Assembly: GCF_011601265.1 (NCBI RefSeq)
Contig: NZ_JAAOLX010000005.1
Span: 62,001 to 126,000 of the forward strand
DNA: 64,000 bases
Origin: Iodobacter violaceini
GTDB lineage: Bacteria > Pseudomonadota > Gammaproteobacteria > Burkholderiales > Chitinibacteraceae
Reading direction: 5' to 3'
Position 1 is the stretch's first letter, and each line of letters begins with the position of its first letter. Below the pieces are notes generated by a model. It was not told where the DNA came from and ran no database searches. It saw nothing but the letters and a program-made list of their open reading frames with translations. The position numbers and the translations under genes were made by a program. This document shows positions 28,186-37,236 of the stretch, piece after piece.

Positions 28186-28491
28186 TCAACGTATGATAAA
28201 AATCTTACCAAAGCAGGCAATATCCAATACCTGTTTGACCGAATCCCTACAGTTCACCAAGGCTAAACTCTTACTGGCAGCACCAATTTTTTCTTTAAGT
28301 AACAACAACATACCAAGCGCGGAGCTGTCCAGATAATTTACGTTTTGAAAGTCAACGAGGACTTCTTTAATGCCTGGGTTACTAATCAGCGTTTCACATA
28401 CCTGGCGAAACTCGCGGTGGGCGCTGAAATCGAACTGTCCGGAGAGGACTACACGGCCCACATCCCCTTCAATCTGCACAGTTGGCGTCAT
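28186..28491 (-). CDS. STAS anti-anti-sigma factor, HsbA-like
   Basis: A 101-residue STAS protein, the substrate of the phosphatase/kinase encoded next to it. The phosphorylatable serine is Ser56 in NYLDSSALGMLLLL, the position corresponding to SpoIIAA Ser58. Paired with the REC-PP2C-ATPase protein, it resembles Pseudomonas HsbA, which in its unphosphorylated or phosphorylated form engages FlgM or a diguanylate cyclase. No flgM or diguanylate cyclase gene is visible here, so the downstream target is unknown. Confidence 0.9.
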   Translation of the reverse strand: MTPTVQIEGDVGRVVLSGQFDFSAHREFRQVCETLISNPGIKEVLVDFQNVNYLDSSALGMLLLLKEKIGAASKSLALVNCRDSVKQVLDIACFGKIFIIR

Positions 28492-28576
28492 ACAAACCTC
28501 AACTCCATGAAAGTTACATGTTTAAAATCACAACAAAAAAACAAGATATGAGAAAGTTAAATAAGTGGTCTTGCTT

Positions 28577-29758
28577 TCATACCTTAGTCGGGCAATACAA
28601 AACTGGCAACCGTATCGTAAACGAACTACCGGTTCCAAGGTTGGAATTTACGCCAATCTCTCCGCCTAAGCGAGCCAGCAAATTGCTGACAATCGCCAGT
28701 CCCAGCCCTGTACCTTCTTTTCTGGTGGTAAAAAAGGGCTCAAATAAACGCTCCTGCACCTCTGAAGACATGCCACAGCCATGATCTTCCACCCTCAGCT
28801 CCGCCATATTTTCCCGTGCAGATAAAAAGAGTTCGATCACATCTCCGGGCTTTGAGGCAAGCCTTGCATTATCAATCAAATTGGTCACACAACCCAAAAG
28901 CTCTTTATGATTGGCATTAACAACCAAATGTTCGTACTCCAGCGGCAAATCTAAAACACAATTCATGTCCTGTGCCTGCAGCTGCGGCAGCATTAATTGC
29001 TGCGCTTCCCTCAGTAAACCCGAGAGGATAACTGGCTCCGCAGGCACCTCATGCCCGCGCACAAAGCTCAGCATATTTTGAATCAGTACTTCCAGATGTC
29101 TTAAGCGGGCTAAATTTTTTTGCCCGAATTTATGCCGGTCGCTGTCACTTAATGCAGGTTTGGCTAGGTGTGTTGAATACAAGAGGGCTGTCGCCAAAGG
29201 GGTACGTAATTGATGCGCCAGCCCCGCGGCCATTTCCCCCATCGCTGCCAGGCGTTTGTGTTGCGTTAATGCCCGCTGTAATTCCCAAGTATCACTAATA
29301 TCATGCACCAGCATGATTTTCCCAAATTCACCTGGCATATTATTCACAACAATACTGAGTCTTCGCTCCCCTTTTGAGGATTGAGACAGCCACAGGTCAG
29401 GTACATTTGTGGGCTGTAAAAAGCCGCCAATATATTCCTGCCACACGCAGCCAAGTGACAGATTCTGCATCATTGAACGTGCTGCAGGATTCAATTCAAC
29501 CACAACCCCCTGCTCATTTAATTCAACCACGCCTCCTGGCAATCGCTCCAGTAATACAGATAAACGCCTTGATAATGCCGCCTTCTCATCCAGCTCCCTT
29601 CGTAAATTGCCATTGGCAATTTCCAATTGACCGGTAAGAGAAACAACTTGCTGCTGCAAATCTGCGTACGCGAGACTAAGCTGATTTGATGCTTCAGTAA
29701 AAAGTGAAAAAGCACTTTCTAACTCACGGGGATCAATAGCCATTTTGGGATTCGGCAT
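28577..29758 (-). CDS. flrB: soluble sensor histidine kinase, FlrB/FleS-like
   Basis: Cytoplasmic 393-residue kinase: N-terminal coiled coil (about 15-70), PAS domain (70-150, LPGGVVELNEQGVVVELN), HisKA with LAHQLRTPLATALLYSTHLA (phospho-His), and HATPase (NLIDNARLAS, EDHGCGM, GTGLGLAIV). The H-Q-[LIV]-R-T-P-L-x-x-A-L-L-Y signature and lack of membrane helices are typical of FlrB/FleS, the kinase for the sigma-54 flagellar activator. The ATG has AAAGGTG six bases upstream and a sigma-70 promoter. Its likely partner FlrC is 12.6 kb downstream rather than adjacent. Confidence 0.88.
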   Translation of the reverse strand: MPNPKMAIDPRELESAFSLFTEASNQLSLAYADLQQQVVSLTGQLEIANGNLRRELDEKAALSRRLSVLLERLPGGVVELNEQGVVVELNPAARSMMQNLSLGCVWQEYIGGFLQPTNVPDLWLSQSSKGERRLSIVVNNMPGEFGKIMLVHDISDTWELQRALTQHKRLAAMGEMAAGLAHQLRTPLATALLYSTHLAKPALSDSDRHKFGQKNLARLRHLEVLIQNMLSFVRGHEVPAEPVILSGLLREAQQLMLPQLQAQDMNCVLDLPLEYEHLVVNANHKELLGCVTNLIDNARLASKPGDVIELFLSARENMAELRVEDHGCGMSSEVQERLFEPFFTTRKEGTGLGLAIVSNLLARLGGEIGVNSNLGTGSSFTIRLPVLYCPTKV

Positions 29759-29791
29759 ATAACACCTTTCTTGTTGCTTTTTTGTTTTTAC

Positions 29792-29819
29792 ATTATAAAG
29801 TGACTAGACAGTTGAGCAA
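29792..29819 (-). promoter_or_regulatory. sigma-70 promoter for the flrB operon
   Basis: Minus strand: -35 TTGCTC (29819-29814), 16-base spacer, perfect -10 TATAAT (29797-29792), expected start near 29785, about 27 bases before the flrB ATG. Confidence 0.6.
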
Positions 29820-29894
29820 AATAATGATCTACCCACAAATTCGTAAACTCAGTCATAATATTAGTGAAAGTTTATTTAGTTCCTGTCTTACGGC

Positions 29895-29900
29895 TATAAT
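29895..29900 (+). promoter_or_regulatory. probable -10 element for the cheV operon
   Basis: A perfect TATAAT lies about 95 bases upstream of the first cheV start, but no good -35 is present at 16-18 bases, so an activator may be needed. A sigma-28 match was looked for and not found. Confidence 0.35.
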
Positions 29901-29994
29901 CGCTTCTTTATTGTGTTTGTACAGCTGCTTCCTAAATGTTCCACCCCTACACACAGTCGGTTAAGAATACTTAAACGCAGCTTGGAGCCACTCC

Positions 29995-30945
29995 GTGTCT
30001 GACTTATTAAAAAATATTGATGCTCGTACAAAGCTTGCTGGTACCAACAAGCTGGAAATTCTCTTATTTACTCTCGGACAGGATGAGCGAACCGGCCGGA
30101 GGGAAAATTTCGCCATTAATGTCTTCAAAGTTCGGGAAGTCATGCGAACGCCTGAAATCACGAAGGCGCCTGATATGCCTCCTTCCATTGAGGGCATGGT
30201 CAGCTTACGGGGCACCTTAGTTCCCGTTATTGATCTTGCACGATATGCGGGTATATCGACCTCAACGCGGCCTGAAATTATGATCGTTTCAGAATACAAC
30301 GGTCATACACAAGGCTTTCTGGTTGAAGCAGTAGATACCATTTTGCGGCTTGACTGGTCTCAGATGCGTGTGCCGCCTGATATGCTGATGTCGCAAATGG
30401 GAGGCTTAGTTGTCGCTGTAACCGAGCTTGAAAACAACAAGCTTGTGATGATGATGGATGTTGAAAAGGTACTTGCTGAATCGATTCCCGGATCAGACAG
30501 AATTGATCCTGACACGATTATTCAGGATAAAAGTTTAACCACAAAAACAGTTTTCCTTGCCGATGATTCCGTTGTTGCACGGCGGCAGATTGAAATGACG
30601 CTTGATGCAATGAAAATCAAGCACATATCAACTATCAATGGAAAACGTGCATGGGATGAATTGCAGCGTATTGCGCAATCTGCTGATCTGCAGGGTAAAG
30701 TTGTAAAAGATATGGTGCAGCTGGTTCTTACCGATGTGGAAATGCCAGAAATGGATGGCTATATGCTCACAAAACTCATTAAGAGCGATCCGCGATTTGC
30801 CGGTATTCCAGTGCTGATGCACTCCTCATTATCCGGCGCTTCAAACCAAAAACTTGGGCAATCCGTGGGTGTAGATGGCTATGTAGCAAAATTTGAGCCC
30901 CATCGCTTATCTGAAGCCATCGCCAACTTCCTTCTCAGTGAATGA
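29995..30945 (+). CDS. cheV: chemotaxis protein CheV (first copy)
   Basis: CheW-like coupling domain (about 1-165, FAINVFKVREVM, EGMVSLRGTLVPVIDLARY) fused to a receiver domain (about 180-316, FLADDSVVARRQI, VLTDVEMPEMDGYML, phospho-Asp in TDVEMP). CheV couples receptors to CheA and is itself phosphorylated, giving adaptation without methylation. Starts at GTG with GGAG upstream. The second cheV follows after 33 bases. The receiver carries an insertion (AQSADLQGKVVKDMV) typical of CheV. Confidence 0.96.
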   Translation: MSDLLKNIDARTKLAGTNKLEILLFTLGQDERTGRRENFAINVFKVREVMRTPEITKAPDMPPSIEGMVSLRGTLVPVIDLARYAGISTSTRPEIMIVSEYNGHTQGFLVEAVDTILRLDWSQMRVPPDMLMSQMGGLVVAVTELENNKLVMMMDVEKVLAESIPGSDRIDPDTIIQDKSLTTKTVFLADDSVVARRQIEMTLDAMKIKHISTINGKRAWDELQRIAQSADLQGKVVKDMVQLVLTDVEMPEMDGYMLTKLIKSDPRFAGIPVLMHSSLSGASNQKLGQSVGVDGYVAKFEPHRLSEAIANFLLSE

Positions 30946-30978
30946 GCAGATTAAAACGCAATATAAGGGAGGCCCTTC

Positions 30979-31917
30979 ATGTCCAGTAATCAAACAAACT
31001 TGCTTGAAAGCATCGATGCCAGAACGAAACTGGCGGGCTCCAATAAAATGGAAATCCTGCTGTTTACTTTGGGCACACGCGAAATATTTGGCATTAATGT
31101 ATTTAAAGTACGCGAAGTATCGCAAACGCCAAAAATTACCAAAACACCCAATATGCCTTTAGGCGTTGAAGGTGTGCTTTCTTTGCGTGGTAATATTATC
31201 CCGGTCATTGCACTGGCAAAATTTGTAGCGACACAAGAAACGCCTGCGGCTGATGCCACAAGCACAATGATTGTGACCGAGTTTTCCAAACACACGCAAG
31301 CTTTCCTGGTTCACGAAGTGGATAGAATTATCCGTGTGGACTGGGATAAAGTGCGTGCACCGGAAACCATGTTAGCTGGCAATCAGCAGCTGATTACCGC
31401 TTTAACTGAATTACCCGATGGCAAACTTGTTTCAATCTTAGATGTAGAGCAAATATTAGCCAGTGTTATTGGCGAGCCAATTATCCCTGATCTGCAACGC
31501 GCCTCCATTAACCCTGAAACATTCATGTTTTTTGTGGATGACTCTATGGTGGCCCGCAAGGAAATCATCAGCGTACTCGATAAAATTGGCGTGAAATATC
31601 ATCAGGCAAATAATGGTCGGGAAGCTTGGGATAAATTACAAAATTTGGCGAATCGCGCCACACATGACGGCGAGCGTCTTCGTGAAAAATTAAAAATGAT
31701 TTTAGTCGATGCTGAAATGCCGGAAATGGACGGATATGTTCTGACTAAGCACATTAAATCCGATAACCGATTCCAGGGCATCCCTATTGTTATGCATTCA
31801 TCATTATCTTCAAATGCAAACAGAGCAATGGGTAGCAGTGTTGGTGTAGATGCATATGTGGCAAAATTCGACCCGGTCATTCTAGCCGACACCATCACCC
31901 CCTTACTGGTTGGTTAG
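30979..31917 (+). CDS. cheV: chemotaxis protein CheV (second copy)
   Basis: Paralogue of the upstream gene with the same CheW-REC layout: FGINVFKVREVSQTPKITKTP, EGVLSLRGNIIPVIALAKF, and FFVDDSMVARKEI with phospho-Asp in ILVDAEMPEMDGY. AGGGAGG precedes the ATG. The N termini (SIDARTKLAGSNKMEILLFTLG vs NIDARTKLAGTNKLEILLFTLG-type) are very similar, indicating tandem duplication. The two proteins differ mostly in the linker and in the loop after the receiver phosphorylation site. Confidence 0.96.
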   Translation: MSSNQTNLLESIDARTKLAGSNKMEILLFTLGTREIFGINVFKVREVSQTPKITKTPNMPLGVEGVLSLRGNIIPVIALAKFVATQETPAADATSTMIVTEFSKHTQAFLVHEVDRIIRVDWDKVRAPETMLAGNQQLITALTELPDGKLVSILDVEQILASVIGEPIIPDLQRASINPETFMFFVDDSMVARKEIISVLDKIGVKYHQANNGREAWDKLQNLANRATHDGERLREKLKMILVDAEMPEMDGYVLTKHIKSDNRFQGIPIVMHSSLSSNANRAMGSSVGVDAYVAKFDPVILADTITPLLVG

Positions 31918-31976
31918 TTTCAGATTAATAAAAACAAGCCGTTTACACACCTTATGTAAACGACATGGAGTAACAC

Positions 31977-32366
31977 ATGGCAGATAGTAACCTGCGTATT
32001 TTAGTGGTGGATGATTTCTCCACAATGCGCCGTATTGTGCGTAACCTTTTGAAAGAGCTGGGCTTTTCAAATGTAGACGAAGCCGAAGACGGTCAAGTTG
32101 CATTGCATAAGCTAAAGAATGGTTCTTTTGAATTTGTGGTTACAGACTGGAATATGCCGAATATGACAGGCATTGAGCTTTTGCGCGCTATTCGTGCAGA
32201 CGCACAGCTCAAACACTTGCCTGTGATGATGGTGACCGCAGAAGCGAAAAAAGAAAACATCATTGAAGCGGCTACGGCAGGCGCCAACGGATACATCGTA
32301 AAACCATTCACAGCGGCTACATTGGATGAAAAACTGAAGAAAGTTTTCGCCAACATGAGCAAGTAG
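31977..32366 (+). CDS. cheY: flagellar motor CheY
   Basis: Receiver protein of 129 residues, phospho-Asp57 in [19 protein letters not shown], Asp12/Asp13, Thr in MMVTAEA and Lys in VKPFTAAT, all as in the E. coli motor-binding CheY. Phosphorylated by the downstream CheA and dephosphorylated by CheZ encoded next. It should bind FliM to change rotation. Confidence 0.97.
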   Translation: MADSNLRILVVDDFSTMRRIVRNLLKELGFSNVDEAEDGQVALHKLKNGSFEFVVTDWNMPNMTGIELLRAIRADAQLKHLPVMMVTAEAKKENIIEAATAGANGYIVKPFTAATLDEKLKKVFANMSK

Positions 32367-32399
32367 AACAAGAACCTGACAGACGCACCGGAGGCGACT

Positions 32400-33194
32400 G
32401 TGAACGATCATGCACTAAATAGCGGAGATTCCGCTGACCTGGAAGCACTTTTCGATAGTATCGTTCATTCCAATCAGGATAGTGAACCCACAGAGCCTGC
32501 GCCGGTTGCTGTTACCGCCCCTGTCGCCGCAAGTACTGTGCCAACGCTTACTGCCGAAGAACTCAATGATCCTGCCCGTGCCATGTTTTCACACATTGGG
32601 CATTTAACTCGAAAATTGCACGATACGCTCAAAGAATTAGGTTTGGATAAATCACTGGAAAAAGCGGCGAATGATATTCCCGACGCCCGTGACCGCCTTT
32701 CCTATATCGCAACGCTAACCGAGCAGGCGGCTGATCGCACACTCAATGCTCTGGATGCTGCAAAGCCTATTCAGGACAAAATCAGTGACGATGCCAAAGC
32801 ATTAAGCGGTCAGTGGGATAAGCTTTTAGCAAATCAGCTTTCTGTTGATGAGTTTAAAGCACTGGTTGAAAAAACCCGCACTCACTTAAATGAAACGGTC
32901 ACAGGCTCTGATCAGGTCAGCAGCAAAATGCTGGAAATCATGATGGCACAAGACTTCCAGGATCTGACCGGGCAAGTGATTAAAAAAGTACTGGATATGT
33001 CCAAGCAAATGGAAGCTCATCTGATGGACTTCCTGCTGATGTTCTCTCCACAGGGCGGCGCAAAGGTCGAAGGGCTCAGGCCGGACGAAGAGGCATCGCT
33101 CCTGAATGGACCAGTAATCAATCCTGAAGGCCGCACAGATATTGTGACTAATCAGGGCCAGGTTGATGACTTATTAGAAAGTCTGGGTTTCTAA
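32400..33194 (+). CDS. cheZ: CheY phosphatase CheZ
   Basis: Helical-bundle phosphatase of CheY-P, 264 residues. The active-site motif QDFQDLTGQVIKKVL contains the catalytic Gln, and the C-terminal VDDLLESLGF is the CheY-binding amphipathic peptide. The N-terminal 60 residues are low-complexity Pro/Ala/Val-rich and longer than in E. coli CheZ (214 aa). Starts at GTG with GGAGG upstream. Confidence 0.96.
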   Translation: MNDHALNSGDSADLEALFDSIVHSNQDSEPTEPAPVAVTAPVAASTVPTLTAEELNDPARAMFSHIGHLTRKLHDTLKELGLDKSLEKAANDIPDARDRLSYIATLTEQAADRTLNALDAAKPIQDKISDDAKALSGQWDKLLANQLSVDEFKALVEKTRTHLNETVTGSDQVSSKMLEIMMAQDFQDLTGQVIKKVLDMSKQMEAHLMDFLLMFSPQGGAKVEGLRPDEEASLLNGPVINPEGRTDIVTNQGQVDDLLESLGF

Positions 33195-33236
33195 GCACCT
33201 TTAAAATGAATGTACGCAACCTTTGGGGGAGCGAAG

Positions 33237-35147
33237 ATGAGCACTGACTTTGGCGGCATGGAAGATCTGCTGCAAGATTTTTTAACAGAAGCGTCTGAGC
33301 TCCTGTCTGAAGTCGACAACAAGCTTGTAGAGCTTGAAAAACGACCAAATGATAAAAACCTGCTGAATGATATTTTCAGAGGGTTCCACACCATTAAAGG
33401 CGGAGCAGGTTTTCTGAATGTCGATGCAATGGTCAGGCTTTGTCATCGTACTGAAAACCTGTTTGATAAGCTTCGCACGCTGGAGCTTATACTTACCCCG
33501 GAAATCATGGACACCATCATGGCTGCTACCGGCGTGGTGCGTGATATGTTTGGTGCCCTTGCCAAAGGTGCGCTGCCCAATAATGCACCTGAAGAGCTCA
33601 TTGCCGCACTGGATGCCGTACTTGAAGGCCGCCCGCTTGAAACAGTAGCTGTGGCTGTTGCGGCCCCGGCTCCTGCTGCGCCGGCAGTTCACCTGGCAAG
33701 TGAGGGGCCGGATTGGGATGCTCTTTATAATGCCTTACTTGGTAAAAACGAAGCCCCGGGTGCAGCAATTACTGCACCTGTTAATGTCATACAGCATGAG
33801 CCTGCAGCCATGGAACAAGTTGTTTCTGACCCAATGAATAGCTTAAAACCCGCCCCTGTTGCCAAAACAGCTGTGGCAGCTCCTCCCCAACAACAACAGC
33901 AACAGCAGCAACAACAAACTGCGGCGGCACCGCAGGAAGCCACCATCCGGATTGACACTGTCCGTCTGGATCAGGTGCTTAATTTGTCAGGCGAAATTGG
34001 TCTCACCAAAAACCGCCTCACCACATTACGCACCGATATTATGGCTGGCAAGATGGACAGCAATACCCTCAAAGCAATGGATGAGGCCATCAGCCAGCTG
34101 GATCTGCTTGTAGGTGATCTGCAAAATGCGGTTATGAAAACCCGCATGCAGCCGATCGGACGTCTTTTCCAGAAATACCCGCGTTTGGCTCGTGACCTTG
34201 CTCGTCAGCTTGGCAAAGATGTTGAACTGGTTATTTCTGGTGAAGAAACAGAGCTGGATAAAACCATGCTGGAGGATCTGAATGATCCTCTGGTCCACTT
34301 GGTTCGCAATGCAGTCGATCATGGTATTGAAACCATGGAAGATCGCAAAACCAGCGGAAAACCGGCAAAAGCCATTGTTGAATTATCCGCCACCCAGGTG
34401 GGCGACCATATTCTGATCTCCATCACCGATGACGGACGCGGAATGCGCCCTGACGTGATCCGTAAAAAAGCAGTTGAAAAAGGCCTGATTGATATCGAAA
34501 CGGCAAACAGCCTCGACGATAAACAAAGCCTGCAACTGATCTTCATGCCCGGTTTTTCAACCAAAGACCAGGTTTCAAGCGTCTCTGGCCGCGGCGTAGG
34601 GATGGATGTTGTTAAAACCAATATCCAGCGTTTAAATGGCCGTATCGATATCCAGTCTATTGTTGGCGAAGGCTCGCGCTTCACGATTTCCTTGCCACTG
34701 ACACTGGCTATTTTGCCTGTGCTTGTGGTTCGTGTGTGTGGCCAGCCGTTTGCAGTGCCGCTGGCTATGGTGCGGGAAATCATTCCTATCCGCCACGAGC
34801 AAATTCAGGAAGTATCCGGCCGGGCCACGATTGTTGTCCGCGACGAAATTCTCTCTGTACGCTCTTTAGCCAGCCTGCTCGGCTGGGAAGAAGTGCAGCT
34901 TCCTCAGTTTGGGGTACTGATGCAATCAGCAGAACACTCGTTTATTCTGGCCGTAGACAGCTTTATCGGCCGGGATGATGTGGTGATCAAGCCACTGCAA
35001 AACATCCGCCCTAAAGGCGTTGCAGGGGCAACACTGTCCGGCGATGGCTCGGTTGTACTGGTTCTTGATATGGAAGACTTATTAGGTGCTGCAGATGCAG
35101 ATAACTCGGCTATTCGCACCTCACGCTTCCTTGAAAAAACGCTTTAA
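33237..35147 (+). CDS. cheA: chemotaxis histidine kinase CheA (system 2)
   Basis: A 636-residue CheA: P1 with phospho-His51 in RGFHTIKGGAGFLNV, a long Ala/Pro linker with a run of ten glutamines in place of an obvious P2, P3 dimerisation (LNLSGEIGLTKNRL), P4 kinase (HLVRNAVDHGIE, TDDGRGM, GRGVGMDVVKTN) and P5 CheW-like domain. Start ATG 33237 has GGGGGAG upstream. In-frame codons before it lie in the spacer. It clusters with cheV, cheV, cheY and cheZ but no cheW or receptor. Confidence 0.96.
   Translation: MSTDFGGMEDLLQDFLTEASELLSEVDNKLVELEKRPNDKNLLNDIFRGFHTIKGGAGFLNVDAMVRLCHRTENLFDKLRTLELILTPEIMDTIMAATGVVRDMFGALAKGALPNNAPEELIAALDAVLEGRPLETVAVAVAAPAPAAPAVHLASEGPDWDALYNALLGKNEAPGAAITAPVNVIQHEPAAMEQVVSDPMNSLKPAPVAKTAVAAPPQQQQQQQQQQTAAAPQEATIRIDTVRLDQVLNLSGEIGLTKNRLTTLRTDIMAGKMDSNTLKAMDEAISQLDLLVGDLQNAVMKTRMQPIGRLFQKYPRLARDLARQLGKDVELVISGEETELDKTMLEDLNDPLVHLVRNAVDHGIETMEDRKTSGKPAKAIVELSATQVGDHILISITDDGRGMRPDVIRKKAVEKGLIDIETANSLDDKQSLQLIFMPGFSTKDQVSSVSGRGVGMDVVKTNIQRLNGRIDIQSIVGEGSRFTISLPLTLAILPVLVVRVCGQPFAVPLAMVREIIPIRHEQIQEVSGRATIVVRDEILSVRSLASLLGWEEVQLPQFGVLMQSAEHSFILAVDSFIGRDDVVIKPLQNIRPKGVAGATLSGDGSVVLVLDMEDLLGAADADNSAIRTSRFLEKTL
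33888..33917 (+). repeat. cheA: poly-glutamine codon run in cheA system 2
   Basis: Ten consecutive CAA/CAG codons, mixed rather than pure, in the P1-P3 linker. Length could vary between strains by slippage. Confidence 0.9.
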
Positions 35148-35160
35148 TCTTTAAGTAAAT

Positions 35161-35186
35161 ACCCGGGGTATGCTCATATCCCGGGT
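35161..35186 (+). repeat. strong hairpin between cheA and the EAL-HDOD gene
   Basis: ACCCGGGGTATG / CATATCCCGGGT, twelve pairs including one G-U, with a 2-base nominal loop. It begins 14 bases after the cheA stop. No T run follows, so it is more likely a processing or stability hairpin, possibly a partial terminator. Confidence 0.6.
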
Positions 35187-35251
35187 GCAAACTGATATTA
35201 TTTTCCGATGCGAATGCCAGCCCGGCATCGCGCACAGGGTGTTTCAAAAAT

Positions 35252-36472
35252 ATGACGCAAGACCACGCATTTATCGGCAGGCAACCCATCCTCAACCGCC
35301 AGCAAGAAATTATTGGCTATGAGCTGCTGTTTCGGCTTAATCAAGAAGCGGTTACCGCTAACTTCTCCAGCGATATGCAGGCTGGCACCAATGTTCTGGT
35401 CAACACACTCAGTAATATGGGTACGGATTGGCTGGTTGGTAATAAGCTTGCTTTTATTAACGTTGCTGAATCAATGCTTGAAAGTAATTTCCTTGAATTA
35501 CTTCATCCTGAACGCGTGATTTTAGAAGTTGTTGAAACAACCGAAGCTACTCCGCAATTGCTCGCCCGTTTACAAAACCTTAAAGAGCTTGGTTTTTCAA
35601 TTGCGCTGGATGATTTTGTACTTACCCCTCAAACTGCACCGTTTTTAGAATTTGCCGACTACATCAAACTGGATATTCAGCTTTTAGGCATGTCGCAAGT
35701 ACCTGCTCTTTCTAAAGAGTTGCGCTGCTCAAAAGCACTGCAGGTTGCTGAAAAAGTAGAAACAAAAGATGAATTCAAGCAATGTATGGAATTAGGCTTT
35801 GAATGCTTCCAGGGCTATTACTTTGCTCATCCTGAAACACTTGCCGCCAAAGTCATCAACCCAAGTTATGCCAATATCCTTAATTTATTAAATATGCTGC
35901 GCAATAATGCAGAATTAAAAGACATTGAAAACGCGCTTAAACGCGATGTTGCTTTGTCCTTTAAACTACTGCGTTATATTAATTCGGTTGGCTTTGGCCT
36001 CTCGTGTGAAATTCAGTCTTTCCGCCATGCTGTGACGATACTAGGCTATCAAAAGCTTTATCGCTGGCTGACGCTGCTGTTAGTCACAGCAGGCGCAGAT
36101 AATGGCTCCCCCCCTGCATTACTTAAAACCGCGATAACACGCGGCCGCTTAGTTGAATTACTTGGCGCACATTTGCTCGACGGGCAGGACAGAGATAACT
36201 TATTTATTGTTGGCGTATTCTCTCTGCTCGATGTGCTGCTTGATATGCCAATGGAAAGAATCCTGGAAACGCTGATTCTTCCGGAAAATGTAACCGATGC
36301 GCTCATGACCAGAACCGGTATTTACGGGCCGTTTCTGGCACTCGCCGAGGCCTGTGAAGACCCGAACATGACAGAAGTTCCTTTTCTGTGTGAGCAGCTC
36401 CAGCTCACGCCAGATATGCTTAACCGCTCGCATGTACAGGCACTGAAGTGGGTTGAAGATTTAGGCGTGTAA
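35252..36472 (+). CDS. EAL-HDOD signalling protein (YuxH/CdgJ type)
   Basis: A 406-residue cytoplasmic protein: EAL-type domain (about 5-195) followed by an HDOD domain (about 200-395). The signature is ELL instead of EAL (GYELLFRLN), but the catalytic Glu and other metal and substrate residues remain: FINVAE, EVVETTE, LDDFVL, IKLDIQ, VAEKVET, QGYYFAHP. It may therefore hydrolyse or only bind cyclic di-GMP. The Vibrio CdgJ protein of this architecture affects motility. Position at the end of a che operon suggests it links cyclic di-GMP to swimming. A strong terminator follows. Confidence 0.92.
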   Translation: MTQDHAFIGRQPILNRQQEIIGYELLFRLNQEAVTANFSSDMQAGTNVLVNTLSNMGTDWLVGNKLAFINVAESMLESNFLELLHPERVILEVVETTEATPQLLARLQNLKELGFSIALDDFVLTPQTAPFLEFADYIKLDIQLLGMSQVPALSKELRCSKALQVAEKVETKDEFKQCMELGFECFQGYYFAHPETLAAKVINPSYANILNLLNMLRNNAELKDIENALKRDVALSFKLLRYINSVGFGLSCEIQSFRHAVTILGYQKLYRWLTLLLVTAGADNGSPPALLKTAITRGRLVELLGAHLLDGQDRDNLFIVGVFSLLDVLLDMPMERILETLILPENVTDALMTRTGIYGPFLALAEACEDPNMTEVPFLCEQLQLTPDMLNRSHVQALKWVEDLGV

Positions 36473-36484
36473 TTTTTCAGACGT

Positions 36485-36515
36485 AAAAAAAGCCGCGAAA
36501 TTCGCGGCTTTTTTT
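36485..36515. terminator. bidirectional rho-independent terminator
   Basis: AAAAAAAGCCGCGAA / TTCGCGGCTTTTTTT around a single central A. The GC-rich core has T runs on both strands. It ends the EAL-HDOD gene and adk, which converge here. Confidence 0.95.
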
Positions 36516-36553
36516 GCCCGCCTTTACACAAAAGGCGGCATGATTATGCTGGA

Positions 36554-37219
<666 letters not shown>

Positions 37220-37236
37220 CTAGTGGTTAATGTTTT

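Noticed and set aside
29850-29905. Sigma-28 promoter for cheV
   Set aside because: GAAAGTTT occurs but the GCCGATAA half is missing at the correct spacing. Only a lone TATAAT remains.
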